Of a stretch of 64,000 bases of DNA, positions 43,640 through 53,900 are shown in pieces (position 1 is the stretch's first letter; every line of letters starts with the position of its first letter). The position numbers were made by a program, and so were the translations under genes. Source of the DNA: Orrella daihaiensis (lineage in GTDB: Bacteria > Pseudomonadota > Gammaproteobacteria > Burkholderiales > Burkholderiaceae_B); NCBI RefSeq assembly GCF_022811525.1, contig NZ_CP063982.1, forward strand, positions 2,480,001 through 2,544,000. Direction: 5' to 3'. Below the pieces are notes generated by a model. It made no database searches, was not told the DNA's origin, and was given only the letters and a program-made list of their open reading frames with translations.

Positions 43640-44511
43640 AGGCCGCCAAATTTGACCTACAGATCGCCGCTACGCTTGCAGCTGCGGGGGACGAACTTGT
43701 AGCGAGGGGATTTGACAGCAAGGTCGTTGCTGGCAGTCAGTCACTTGGTCCTATGCTCAATTTGCGTCTTGTGCGACCAACACAACTAATCGACATCAGC
43801 GGTCTGAGTGAATTGCGGGGTGTCACAACTGATCACCAAACTATTCGAATTGGTGCAGGTGTGACTCATGCCGAAATTGAGGATGGGATATACCCCGCAT
43901 TACTAAACCATCCTTGGAAAAAAGTTGCCGCAAACATTGCTTACCGGTCTGTACGCAACCGGGGAACCATCGGAGGCAGCCTAGCTCATGCTGATCCTGC
44001 CGCTGATTGGGTGCTGGCTGCTACAGCGATGAACGCAGATATTGATATTGTTAGCGTAGACCCAAACGATGGCGCTCTGGCAATACGCACGGCACCTATG
44101 CAAAAGTTCATGATAGCTGCCTACACAACAGTACTAGAGCCGCATGACATCATCCATTCAATATCCTTGCCACTTAGCTCCGCTCATGCCAAATGGGGTT
44201 ATTACAAATTCTGCCGCAAAGTAGGCGAATTTGCTCATGCGAGTTGTGCCGTGTATATCAATGATGTAGACAGATGCGCCAATATCGCCATCGGGGCACT
44301 CGATGGACCACCCAAACTTTTGCCGGAATTAGCCTCCAAAATCATTGACAGTGGGTGGAGCGCAATGCCAGGCTCCTTGCAAAATGAAGCTGTTGTTAAA
44401 GCTGTCTCTGCAGCCATACCCGAGCGTGATCCCATCGATCAAAAAATGTACACCACTGCTGTCATTCGAGCATTGAACAAGGCTTTTAATTCGGGAGCTG
44501 TCGATGACTGA
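43636..44511 (+). CDS. FAD-binding medium subunit of molybdenum hydroxylase
   Basis: 291 residues of the CoxM/XdhC-like FAD family: KVVAGSQSLGPMLNLRLVRPTQLIDISGL and the second FAD motif YRSVRNRGTIGGSLAHADPAADW. It takes electrons from the FeS subunit. The start is a GTG overlapping the previous stop (GTGA), and its own end overlaps the next gene. Confidence 0.92.
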   Translation: MKAAKFDLQIAATLAAAGDELVARGFDSKVVAGSQSLGPMLNLRLVRPTQLIDISGLSELRGVTTDHQTIRIGAGVTHAEIEDGIYPALLNHPWKKVAANIAYRSVRNRGTIGGSLAHADPAADWVLAATAMNADIDIVSVDPNDGALAIRTAPMQKFMIAAYTTVLEPHDIIHSISLPLSSAHAKWGYYKFCRKVGEFAHASCAVYINDVDRCANIAIGALDGPPKLLPELASKIIDSGWSAMPGSLQNEAVVKAVSAAIPERDPIDQKMYTTAVIRALNKAFNSGAVDD

Positions 44512-45748
44512 TACATCACTCGCCGACCCACAGGAAGGAATCCACACAAAAAGACATATCAATTTGGTAGTCAATGGGCAAGAAATCTCGGAAACGGTTA
44601 CTCCTAGAACCCATCTAGGTGACTTTTTACGCGAGCAGCTTGGGTTGACGGGAACGCATCTGGGGTGTGAGCATGGCGTGTGTGGAGCCTGTGTCGTGTT
44701 GCTAGACAACAAGCCAGTACGCTCTTGTATTACCTATGCCGCATCCTGTAACGGACGCTCAATCACAACCATCGAGGGATACACGCAAGATCCGGTGATG
44801 GCATTGCTAAGACAGGCGTTTACCGATCATCATGCACTTCAATGCGGGTATTGCACACCTGGCATGCTGGCAACTGCAAGAGACATTGTTCTTCGGCTAC
44901 CAGAGGCTGATGAACGCAAAGTTCGGGCTGAGCTTTCGGGCAACCTTTGTCGCTGCACCGGATACATGGGTATCGTCAATGCGGTAATGTCAGTACTTGC
45001 CAGACTGAAACTAGACCACGATCCTGCGATTGAAGCTCTCCGCGCTGCGCAGACTCAGGCACAAAGTAGCGCTGGCGCAGCTAGTCCCAAACCAATTGAG
45101 ATCAAACGTGCGGTTGTGTCGACCACGGTCAATCAAACATCAGACAGCAAAACAACAAACACCAAGTCTGTGGCCGGATCGTCTGCCGCACCATCGGGTA
45201 CCTCCATACAACACAAATTTAAACTGCCTCATCCGGCAGATGCAGTCTGGCGCCTAATGACTGACTTGCCCCGCGTAGCACAGTGTCTACCAGGTGCGCA
45301 GGTCTTGGAACAGAATGACGAACACGTCATCGGGGAAGTCGCCATCAAATTCGGTCCAATGAGCGCCAAATTCGAGGGGCAAGCCACCTTAAATCTTTCT
45401 CCCGACAAACAACAAGCAACCCTCATCGGTGCTGGAAGAGACAAACTTAGCAACTCAAGAGCACGCGCCGAGGTGCAATATACGATTGAAGCGCTCGGTC
45501 CGGATGAATCTGAAATAGCCATTGATATGCAGTACTCACTTCAAGGTCCGCTAGCGCAGTTTTCCCGATCAGGACTCGTACAAGATTTTGTGCAACGGAT
45601 GATGGCTAGCTTCGCGGATAACGTGTCTCACTTACTGTCAGACCCTAACGCATCGGCACAATTACCACATGCTGCTATTAATCCGATTTCCATGTTTTTC
45701 AGCATTCTCATCATGCGTATCCGCAATCTATTTCGTAAAAAGGACTAG
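44504..45748 (+). CDS. Fusion of [2Fe-2S] small subunit with CoxG/SRPBCC domain
   Basis: 414 residues. Residues about 15-165 are a normal CoxS/XdhA-type subunit with two [2Fe-2S] clusters: CEHGVCGAC, QCGYCTPGM and CRCTGY. A low-complexity linker (Ala/Ser/Thr, about 175-230) leads to a CoxG-like SRPBCC domain (about 232-385; FKLPHPADAVWRLMTDL, CLPGAQ) and a hydrophobic C-terminal end. CoxG helps recruit CO dehydrogenase to the membrane in known systems, so the fusion could tether this hydroxylase to the membrane. Usually the two are separate genes. Confidence 0.9.
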   Translation: MTDTSLADPQEGIHTKRHINLVVNGQEISETVTPRTHLGDFLREQLGLTGTHLGCEHGVCGACVVLLDNKPVRSCITYAASCNGRSITTIEGYTQDPVMALLRQAFTDHHALQCGYCTPGMLATARDIVLRLPEADERKVRAELSGNLCRCTGYMGIVNAVMSVLARLKLDHDPAIEALRAAQTQAQSSAGAASPKPIEIKRAVVSTTVNQTSDSKTTNTKSVAGSSAAPSGTSIQHKFKLPHPADAVWRLMTDLPRVAQCLPGAQVLEQNDEHVIGEVAIKFGPMSAKFEGQATLNLSPDKQQATLIGAGRDKLSNSRARAEVQYTIEALGPDESEIAIDMQYSLQGPLAQFSRSGLVQDFVQRMMASFADNVSHLLSDPNASAQLPHAAINPISMFFSILIMRIRNLFRKKD

Positions 45749-45751
45749 ACG

Positions 45752-46402
45752 ATGAGGGGCTTGCTAAAAATCTCTGCGGGAATAGATTGGCTCAATGAGA
45801 CTGTAGGCAGGATTGTAATTTGGCTCTGCTTAATTGTGGTCTTGATTAGTTCAACTAACGCAGTGGTACGCAAGTTATTCAGTGTCAGTTCGAATGCATG
45901 GCTTGAACTGCAGTGGTATTTATTTGGAGCGATTTTCTTACTAGCGTCAGGTTATACGCTGTTGCGAAATGAACATGTGCGCGTTGACATCTTATCGGCA
46001 AGAATGTCTCGTCGCAATCAATTGCTGGTTGAGATCTTTGGTGTCCTGTTTTTCCTGCTGCCAATTGCAGTGTTGATTTTGATTCTATCGTGGCCCGTTT
46101 TTATTGATTCATTCATTGAAAACGAGCAATCATCCAATGCAGGTGGTTTAGTACGTTGGCCAATGAAGCTACTCGTACCGATTGGATTTCTTTTACTTGT
46201 GCTCGCCGGAATTTCTCACTTGATCAAATGCATAGGCTGCCTGCTAGGTATGTGCCCGGATCCGACACTGAAGGAGGCAAACAAATCATCTGAACAAGCC
46301 CTCGCCGAAGAAATTGCGATGTATGCAGACAACCAATCGATCCAACACAATCCGGTTGAGCCGATCGAACGGTCTGCCAAGGAGCGCAATCATCATGGTT
46401 GA
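45752..46402 (+). CDS. TRAP transporter small permease (DctQ), system 2
   Basis: 216 residues with four membrane helices and the DctQ pattern SSNAWLELQWYLFGAIFLLASGYTLLRNEHVRVDIL. The C-terminus is a longer polar tail than in system 1. AGGA lies 8 bases before the ATG and the end overlaps the large permease start by 8 bases. Confidence 0.9.
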   Translation: MRGLLKISAGIDWLNETVGRIVIWLCLIVVLISSTNAVVRKLFSVSSNAWLELQWYLFGAIFLLASGYTLLRNEHVRVDILSARMSRRNQLLVEIFGVLFFLLPIAVLILILSWPVFIDSFIENEQSSNAGGLVRWPMKLLVPIGFLLLVLAGISHLIKCIGCLLGMCPDPTLKEANKSSEQALAEEIAMYADNQSIQHNPVEPIERSAKERNHHG

Positions 46403-48074
46403 ACTGTTTGCCGCCAACCTTGCCCCAGTCATGTTTATCAGCCTGTTCATGCTGTTATTGCTTGGGTTTCCGATCGCATTTGCATTAGCCGCGAACGGAT
46501 TACTTTTTGGTTTGATCGGCATTGAGCTCGGCTTGTTAACGCCAGCGTTGTTTCAGGCTCTTCCGCAAAGGGTTATCGGTATTATTGCTAACGACACCCT
46601 ATTGGCCATACCATTTTTTACCTTCATGGGACTCATCCTAGAACGATCTGGAATGGCCGAAGATCTATTGGAAACTATTGGTCAGTTGTTTGGCTCCATT
46701 CGCGGTGGCTTAGCCATCGCAGTTGTTTTCGTCGGTGCAATGCTAGCGGCCACAACGGGTGTCGTCTCAGCCTCTGTTATTTCAATGGGGCTAATTTCAT
46801 TACCCATTATGCTCAGATACGGCTACGATCGGCGGTTTGCAACCGGTGTCATTGCGGCCTCAGGAACGCTTTCACAAATTATTCCGCCATCCCTAGTTTT
46901 GATTGTGCTAGCGGACCAACTAGGGCGTTCGGTGGGTGACATGTATCTTGGCGCCTTCATTCCCGGGATGGCTCTGGCACTTAGCTACATGGCATATACC
47001 TTCGTACTTGCCTGGCTGAAACCTGATACTGCTCCGGCAATGCCACCTGAAGCTCGAACCTTTTTAGAACCATCTGGTGCTTCTGGAACTCGTTCGCTGG
47101 TCGTTTTATTAGGCATTTCATGTGCAATCACCTGGATAATCATGCAATCAGTCGCTGACCCGGATGGTCCCGTTGATGAGAGAGTCGTGTTGTCGATCTT
47201 GACGCTGGGCTTAAGCGCATTCGTGTTGGCAGGGCTGAACAGAATTTTTAAATTGAAGTTGCTTTCGCAGATCGCTGAGCGTGTGACGTTTGTCATGATT
47301 CCGCCGCTGGCGCTTATCTTTCTTGTCCTCGGTACGATCTTTATCGGCTTAGCAACGCCAACGGAGGGTGGTGCCATGGGGGCAGTTGGTGCCATTGTCA
47401 TGGCAGTCGCACGCAAGCGACTATCTGTCAATTTGCTACGTCAGGCAATGGACACGACAACTAAGCTGACTTGCTTTGTAATTTTTATTCTTGTTGGTGC
47501 CACGGTATTTGGGCTCACTTTCCGTGCCGTCGATGGCGATCTTTGGGTAGAACATCTCCTTATCGATCTGCCAGGCGGAGAACTCGGGTTTTTAATTGTG
47601 GTCAGTATTCTGGTATTTCTTCTGGCGTTTTTTCTGGATTTCTTTGAACTGGCTTTTATTGTCGTTCCACTACTGGCGCCGGTAGCCGACAAGATGGGTA
47701 TAGACCTCATTTGGTTCGGTGTCTTGCTTGCCGTCAATATGCAAACTTCATTTATGCATCCGCCATTTGGCTTTGCACTTTTTTACTTGAGGTCTGTAGC
47801 CCCTAAAAACGACTATGTTGACAAAACAACTAACAAGAAAATTGCCCGAGTAACCACCGGACAGATCTATTGGGGATCGGTACCGTTCATTTGTATTCAG
47901 CTAATCATGGTGGCCGCCGTACTCACGTTTCCTGGAATGGTCACTCACTATAAAGATGACACTCCGGAAATAGATCCCTCCACGGTTGAGATTACGATTC
48001 CAACGAATCCCTATGGAAATAGCGGTAACTACACTGGGTCTGACATGCCAGACCCATCCCAGATATTCCGTTAA
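46395..48074 (+). CDS. TRAP transporter large permease (DctM), system 2, extended
   Basis: 559 residues, about 120 longer than a typical DctM. Motifs: AATTGVVSASVISMGLISLPIMLRYGY, GTLSQIIPPSLVLIVLADQLG and QTSFMHPPFGFALFYL. The extra length is an insert with two more helices around 215-300 and a soluble C-terminal tail, as in TakM-like permeases. This fits its pairing with the larger TakP-like binding protein. It ends one base before the convergent ferredoxin gene. Confidence 0.92.
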   Translation: MVELFAANLAPVMFISLFMLLLLGFPIAFALAANGLLFGLIGIELGLLTPALFQALPQRVIGIIANDTLLAIPFFTFMGLILERSGMAEDLLETIGQLFGSIRGGLAIAVVFVGAMLAATTGVVSASVISMGLISLPIMLRYGYDRRFATGVIAASGTLSQIIPPSLVLIVLADQLGRSVGDMYLGAFIPGMALALSYMAYTFVLAWLKPDTAPAMPPEARTFLEPSGASGTRSLVVLLGISCAITWIIMQSVADPDGPVDERVVLSILTLGLSAFVLAGLNRIFKLKLLSQIAERVTFVMIPPLALIFLVLGTIFIGLATPTEGGAMGAVGAIVMAVARKRLSVNLLRQAMDTTTKLTCFVIFILVGATVFGLTFRAVDGDLWVEHLLIDLPGGELGFLIVVSILVFLLAFFLDFFELAFIVVPLLAPVADKMGIDLIWFGVLLAVNMQTSFMHPPFGFALFYLRSVAPKNDYVDKTTNKKIARVTTGQIYWGSVPFICIQLIMVAAVLTFPGMVTHYKDDTPEIDPSTVEITIPTNPYGNSGNYTGSDMPDPSQIFR

Positions 48075-48075
48075 G

Positions 48076-48405
48076 TTAGGCGTTTCGCTCGAGAAGTTTC
48101 AACTTATCTGCTTTGCCGTTCCAGTGCTCTGCTTCCTCGAGGGGTTCTTTCGAACTTGTGATGCTTTCAAATTCAGGAGAGAGCTCTGCATTTAGCGCGA
48201 TGAAATGTTTTTGATGTTCCGGCACATCTTCCTCTGCAAAAATTGCATTAGCGGGGCACTCCGGTATACAAACAGCGCAATCAATACACTCCTCGGGGTC
48301 AATCACTAGAAAATTAGGGCCCTCCCGGAAACAGTCAACCGGGCATACATCAACGCAATCAGTAAATTTACATTTAATGCAGTTTTCAGTCACAACGTGA
48401 GTCAT
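48076..48405 (-). CDS. fdxA: FdxA-type 7Fe ferredoxin
   Basis: 109 residues. N-terminal cluster motif CIKCKFTDCVDVCPVDCF and second motif CIDCAVCIPEC give one 3Fe-4S/4Fe-4S pair, as in 7Fe ferredoxins, followed by the usual polar C-terminal extension. It is a low-potential electron carrier, and the likely link between the ferredoxin-NADP reductases and the FeS reductases in this region. Strong SD, AAGGGGG. Confidence 0.93.
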   Translation of the reverse strand: MTHVVTENCIKCKFTDCVDVCPVDCFREGPNFLVIDPEECIDCAVCIPECPANAIFAEEDVPEHQKHFIALNAELSPEFESITSSKEPLEEAEHWNGKADKLKLLERNA

Positions 48406-48642
48406 ATTGCCCCCTTATTTCTGATAGTAAGTACACTAACAATTGTATCGTCAAACAGCATCGTCTCCAAGAGAATTCGCTACGCTTGTCCAAAAATCGT
48501 TACCTGTAAAGCTCGGGGGAGTTAACAGGCAATACGGTTGTACGATACCGCCCAGTAGGCAGAAAACCATCTGGCGTGGGCATCGGTAAGCGTTTTAGTT
48601 GCGTAGAAATTCACCGCAGCTTGTTCTTGCCTTGGTTCCAGA

Positions 48643-49392
48643 CTAATCGTACGAGCGAGTCATTTCCATAGATAGCGTGAAGCGATCAGCTGGGTGAACG
48701 GATATGGAAATCTCAACGACATCCCCCGCTGCATTGAAGTAGTGACGCGTTACCTTGAGGGCTGGTGAGCCAACCTCGGCCTGCAGGTCCGCTGCTAGTT
48801 CGGTGGGCATCAGGATAGCTTGAGCCTCCTGGCGGATTCGCAAGATCGCTTGCCCATAATGCTCCTCAATCAACGAACTAATTAAAACCTCCGGCGCCTT
48901 GCATACCCACTTGGCGATGTCCTTAAATGCTGCATCAATGTAAACGTCGGTCCAGCAAATGGGGTGTGACTCTGATTGTGCATCCATACGCAAGCTTGAA
49001 ACACGTAGCCAGCGGGAACCGCCTTCGCACCCTATTTCAAGGGCCACTGCCTCGTCAGCCACTATCATCTTTGTTGATTTTAAGACTCGTCGATGTCGAG
49101 CACCAAACTGCACCAATTCCTCGATAGTGGCAATTGACTGCCTAAACCCTGTGACTGGGTGCGCCGCTTCGACTCGTGTGCCTACATTCTTACGTCGCGA
49201 AATAAGGCCTAGTGCTTGAAGCTCCTGCAGCGCCTTGCGAACGGCATAGCGGCTCAGACGATGAGTAGCACACAACTCAAACTCCGTCGGTAGCAGTGAG
49301 CCGACGGTGTAGCGACCAGCTGCAATCTCCTCGGCCAAATGCCGTACAAGATCGGCATGTGAAACACAAGTTTTAGGCATACCAGCATTCAT
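48643..49392 (-). CDS. GntR family regulator, HutC subfamily
   Basis: 249 residues. N-terminal winged helix (LVRHLAEEIAAGRYTVGSLLPTEFELCATHRLSRYAVRKAL, about 10-75, interrupted here only as read) and a C-terminal UTRA ligand domain (about 95-240). HutC-type proteins usually repress catabolic genes and release them on ligand binding. It is divergent from the lyase gene, with two perfect palindromes between. A second ATG four codons in is an equally possible start. Confidence 0.88.
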   Translation of the reverse strand: MNAGMPKTCVSHADLVRHLAEEIAAGRYTVGSLLPTEFELCATHRLSRYAVRKALQELQALGLISRRKNVGTRVEAAHPVTGFRQSIATIEELVQFGARHRRVLKSTKMIVADEAVALEIGCEGGSRWLRVSSLRMDAQSESHPICWTDVYIDAAFKDIAKWVCKAPEVLISSLIEEHYGQAILRIRQEAQAILMPTELAADLQAEVGSPALKVTRHYFNAAGDVVEISISVHPADRFTLSMEMTRSYD

Positions 49393-49442
49393 GCAATGCA
49401 GTCCATTGTGATATCAAACAAGGGCAAACCCTCATTTTATTT

Positions 49443-49480
49443 TGTTCGAACATATTTAAACTGTATATGTTCGAACATAT
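49443..49480. promoter_or_regulatory. Twin palindromes, candidate GntR operators
   Basis: TGTTCGAACA at 49443-49452 and again inside the perfect 16-bp palindrome ATATGTTCGAACATAT (49465-49480). The centre-to-centre distance is 25 bases. They lie between the divergent GntR and lyase genes, 44-81 bases before the lyase ATG. Regulation of both genes by the GntR protein is likely. Confidence 0.75.
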
Positions 49481-49523
49481 CAATATGCTCAGATTTAATC
49501 AACCTTTTTAAATATCTACCACC

Positions 49524-50903
49524 ATGGTTTCACCTTCCTCTAGCACCGTCTTCGATTCCGTTCTCTTCCGAGACGCCTTTGGCACACCCGCGATGCGCGA
49601 GGTTTTTTCTGATCGTAAGTTGATTGACCGCTATATTGAGGTGGAAGTCGCCTTGGCTCGTGCTGAGGCTCGCTGTGGTGTTATCCCAGTTGAGGCTGCC
49701 GAAGCTATCGCCCGGGAATCGCGTCTGGATCGAATCGACTTCGACCATATGCGGCACGAGACCGATATCGTGGGGTATCCGATCTTGCCATTGGTGCACC
49801 AGCTGGTTCAGATGTGCGGCGAAGCAGGTCGCTATGTACATTGGGGCGCAACCACTCAAGACATCATGGATACCGCCAATGTGCTTCAGGTGCGTGATGC
49901 GCTAGACATCATCGAGGCAGACATTCAAGCCCTACGTGGCATCCTTGGAGATCTGGCAAAAAAACATCGCGACACGCCTATGGCGGGTCGCACTCATTTG
50001 CAACACGCGCTACCAATTACCTTCGGCTATAAACTGGCGATCTGGCTGGCCATGTTCGATAGGCACCAACAGCGGCTTGCGCAACTGCGGGAACGTGTGC
50101 TGTGCGTTGAGTTTGCCGGCGCAGCTGGCACGTTGGCCTCTCTGGGAGACAAAGGGCTGGAAGTACAGCAAGCGCTGGCTCTGGAGCTCAACCTTGGCGT
50201 TCCAACCACGACCTGGCATGTGGCGCGCGATGGTTTCGCGGAAGCCGTAAATTTTCTGGCCCTAGTCACTGGCTCACTTGGCAAGATTGCACTAGATATC
50301 ATGATCATGGCCTCAACCGAGTATGCCGAGGTCTACGAGCCATTCGTCAAAGGCCGGGGCGCGAGCAGCACCATGCCACAAAAGCGCAATCCAATCTCTA
50401 GTGAACTGATGCTGGCTGCAGCCAAAGGTGTGCGCCAGCATGCAGGTCTGATGATAGATGCCATGATTCAGGATTTTGAGCGGGCTACCGGTCCTTGGCA
50501 TGCGGAATGGATTGCCATTCCAGAAAGCTTCATTCTGACAGCTGGCGCACTGCATCAGGCTAAATTCGCGCTTGGTGGATTAATCGTTGACACCGATCGG
50601 ATGGGAGCCAATCTCGGCATCAGTCAGGGTTTGATCGTAGCTGAAGCGGTGATGATGGGATTGGCACCAGCGCTCGGTCGCCAACAAGCCCACGACATCG
50701 TCTACGATGCCTGCCGTGTCGTTAACGAACAAGGGGGCACGCTCGCCGACGCGCTCGCTGCCATACCGGTCGTGACACAACACTTTGACCGAGCTGCCAT
50801 AGATCGCCTCACAGACCCGGCCAATTACCTCGGTCTTGCGCCGGTGATGGTTGATCGGGCATTGGCTGCCTCAGCCTTGGCGGGTAATCACCTAGATCAC
50901 TAG
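49524..50903 (+). CDS. PcaB/adenylosuccinate lyase family enzyme
   Basis: 459 residues of the fumarase/aspartase superfamily: AGRTHLQHALPITFGYKLA (second conserved region with His), and the signature loop GASSTMPQKRNPIS (about 283-296), in which the catalytic Ser lies. It is closest in pattern to 3-carboxy-cis,cis-muconate cycloisomerase and adenylosuccinate-lyase-like proteins. In this setting a C-N lyase or cycloisomerase step in heterocycle breakdown is plausible. It converges on nicB with 27 bases between. Confidence 0.87.
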   Translation: MVSPSSSTVFDSVLFRDAFGTPAMREVFSDRKLIDRYIEVEVALARAEARCGVIPVEAAEAIARESRLDRIDFDHMRHETDIVGYPILPLVHQLVQMCGEAGRYVHWGATTQDIMDTANVLQVRDALDIIEADIQALRGILGDLAKKHRDTPMAGRTHLQHALPITFGYKLAIWLAMFDRHQQRLAQLRERVLCVEFAGAAGTLASLGDKGLEVQQALALELNLGVPTTTWHVARDGFAEAVNFLALVTGSLGKIALDIMIMASTEYAEVYEPFVKGRGASSTMPQKRNPISSELMLAAAKGVRQHAGLMIDAMIQDFERATGPWHAEWIAIPESFILTAGALHQAKFALGGLIVDTDRMGANLGISQGLIVAEAVMMGLAPALGRQQAHDIVYDACRVVNEQGGTLADALAAIPVVTQHFDRAAIDRLTDPANYLGLAPVMVDRALAASALAGNHLDH

Positions 50904-50930
50904 CAAGCACGCCCCGTCCAATGGCGGACA

Positions 50931-53900
50931 TCATTTGGCTAGTTGTGTCGCCTCTTTAACTGCCTCACGCATGCGCTTGACTGAATTTTCCAGATCAGGC
51001 CATGCGGGCTGTTGTGGTGCGAATCTTGCGCGCATGTAGCGAACCAAGCCAACGAGTTGCTCATCATTAAACTGATCAGCGAACCCCGCCATGAATCCGA
51101 CAGCATCTGATGGTGGCGAGCGTACGCCTTCAAGAATGACTCGTATCAGATTGTCAGGCTGATCCGCGTGCAAATTCGTGTTCAATGCCAGCGGCACATT
51201 GGCACCAAGCAAAGTCGGACCGCTACCATCATGATGACAAGCAGCACAAGCAGCTTCAAATAAGCGGTGCGAACCATCGAGCAAGGCGGCGGGTGGCTGC
51301 GCGGTGATCGCTAGCTGTTGCTCAACAGCCTGATTGATGGTCTGGGTATCCACAGGTTGCTGAAATGATGCCAGATAGACAGCCATCGCCCGCAAGTCCT
51401 CATCGGGCACTGTACTTAATTGCTTGACCACATCGGCCATGGGTCCAAGGGCAGCGCCGTGATGATCGCTCACGCCTTGACGTAAGTAATCATAAAAAGC
51501 TTGTTCAGTCCATGGGACAGGACTGTTCGACGTTGCGGTCAAGTCGTGAGCCTGCCAGCCCTTGATATAGCCACCGGAGAGAAACTGTTTGCCAAACTTC
51601 TCAGCACCAGCCAAATCTCGCGGAGTGTGACAAGCCGAACAGTGCGCTGGTCCATTGACCAGATACTCACCCCTGAGCCAAACTTCAGAATCAACACCAC
51701 TTGGCGCTGCCTCAGGCGCAAGTGCCGGTGGATAAATCGCATTCCATGCTGCTAACGCTGGGCGAACACTAAACGGGAACGAAAGCTCCGTTTTAGGATT
51801 GTCTTGGCGCACGGCTGGCTGTGACATGAAATAGGCATACAGTGAAGTGATCTCATCATCGCTAAACCGTGAGAACGCTGTGTAAGGAAACGCGGGATAT
51901 AAATGACGACCATCTTGCGAGATTCCTTGACGCATCGCCCGCTCAAACGCTGCAAGTGACCAGTTTCCGATCCCGGTTTCTGGATCAGGTGTAATGTTCG
52001 TGCTGTAAATCACCCCAAACGGTGTAGGAAGTGCTACGCCACCTGCATACTTTTGTCCATCAGCCGTGGTGTGGCAGGTGGCACAGTTACTCAGAGCCGC
52101 GAGCTGACGACCACGCTCGATGGTCTCGGTGGCATACAAGCTAGCCGAAGGACGAGTCACGGGAGCGATCGGACTGCGCCAGCCAAACACACCAGCCACG
52201 ATACCGACGGCACCCACTGCAAGTGCCAGTGCCCGCCATCCGATGCTCTTGCGGCGCGGATAAATCGCACCGACTGAAGGCGCTGATAGCCTGCGTTTTG
52301 CGACGCGCGGCTCTGGTGAATCAGTTGCCGCTGGCAAGGGATTAATTGCAGCACGCACCACCTCCGGCGTAAATGGGGGCTGTCTGAATCGCACGCCTGT
52401 CGCATCAAATATGGCATTGGCAATCGCGGCCGTACCCGGGACTGAAGATGACTCGCCAGCGCCAAGGGGTGGCTCCTCGGGCCTAGGCATCTGATAAACC
52501 TCAATCACCGGTACCTGCCTGAAACTCAGCACAGGGTAGGAGCCCCACTCTTGGTTGGCGACAGTGTTTTGGGTGGGCTCAGTGGTGACCTTTTCCTGCA
52601 AGGCCCGACTCGTTGCTTGTATGACATTGCCGTGAATCTGATGTTCAACACCCGCCGGATTGACGGTCAAGCCAGCATCATGCCCAACCACGACCTTGCG
52701 AACATGTACTTCACCCGTATTCGGATTAACCTCAACATTTGCTACCCAAGCAGCCCAGGCCGCACCGAAGCCTGGCCAACGGCTATGTACATAGCGCGCA
52801 TAAGCGACACCCTGCCCCTGCAGCAAACCATTCTCGCCCTTGACAAGCCGAGGTCCAGTTCGTGGTTGCCAGCCTGCCCTAATCGCCGTCTCTTTCAACA
52901 GTTCGCTGGCACGTGGATCATCTAGGTGGCGCAGTCGAAATTCAACAGGATCCTCACCTGCCGCGGTCGCAAGCTCGTCCACAAACGACTCGTGCGCAAA
53001 GGAATTCGGTAACGCCGAAACGCCCCTAAGCCAGGACGCCCTTAAGATCGGCGGCATGTCATTGACTGTTACTCGCAAATTGGGCACGGTGTAAGGAGGA
53101 CGTGCCGTTCGATCTCCCATAAAGTAGGCTTGCGCGTTGGGTTCGATCGTTCGAGTCAACAGTAATGCCAGTGGTGGCGCGCCATTCGAGGGGTAGGACG
53201 TAGAGAAGTCCCAGGCATTAATCTGCCCTTGCTCACTCACCGCACCATTGACTTCCATCCACTGAGCCGCACCTTTAGGCTCCCAGACATTCTCCTGTTC
53301 CCGGGTCAGTTGTACACGTACGGGTGCACCGACTGCACGAGATAACAACAAGGCATCGGCAGCAACATCATCGGCGCCATTTCGTCCATAGCATCCTGAT
53401 GCCTCCATGCGGATCAGATCCACATCAATGTCTTGCAAACCCGCTAACCTCGCTAAATCGGCACGCAATACATGAGGGTTTTGTGTGCCGGCCCATACAC
53501 GCAAGGTGAACTGATCCTCAGCAGTTCGCATCTCAGGCCCACGCCAATGGGCGACAGCGCATGAAGGACCGAGCGAAGCATGCATCTGATACGGCCATAG
53601 ATAGGTACGGCTCATACCACCGCCAGAGGCCTGAAGACTGCCAAGTGCATCGCCCTCATTCACAACCTCTCGGGGTACGGCAGGATTGTTACTCAGCGCA
53701 CCCTTGATATCTTTCACATCGGGCAAGCCCGGCCACGGTTTCCACCGAACCACCAACGCGCGCATGGCAGCTTCGGCCTGCTCCTCGCGCTCAGCCACGA
53801 CACCCACGAAATCACGGATGACGACCACGGCCACCACGCCTGGAATATGGGATATCGATGATTCCTCGACCGACTCGAGCGTGTTACCGATAAAGTCACC

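Noticed and set aside
41249..45748. Aerobic CO dehydrogenase (CoxLMS plus CoxG)
   Set aside because: The active-site loop reads PYRGVAR instead of the AYxCSFR of CO-oxidising form I enzymes, and the genes lie within a TRAP operon, so a generic molybdenum hydroxylase is a better call.
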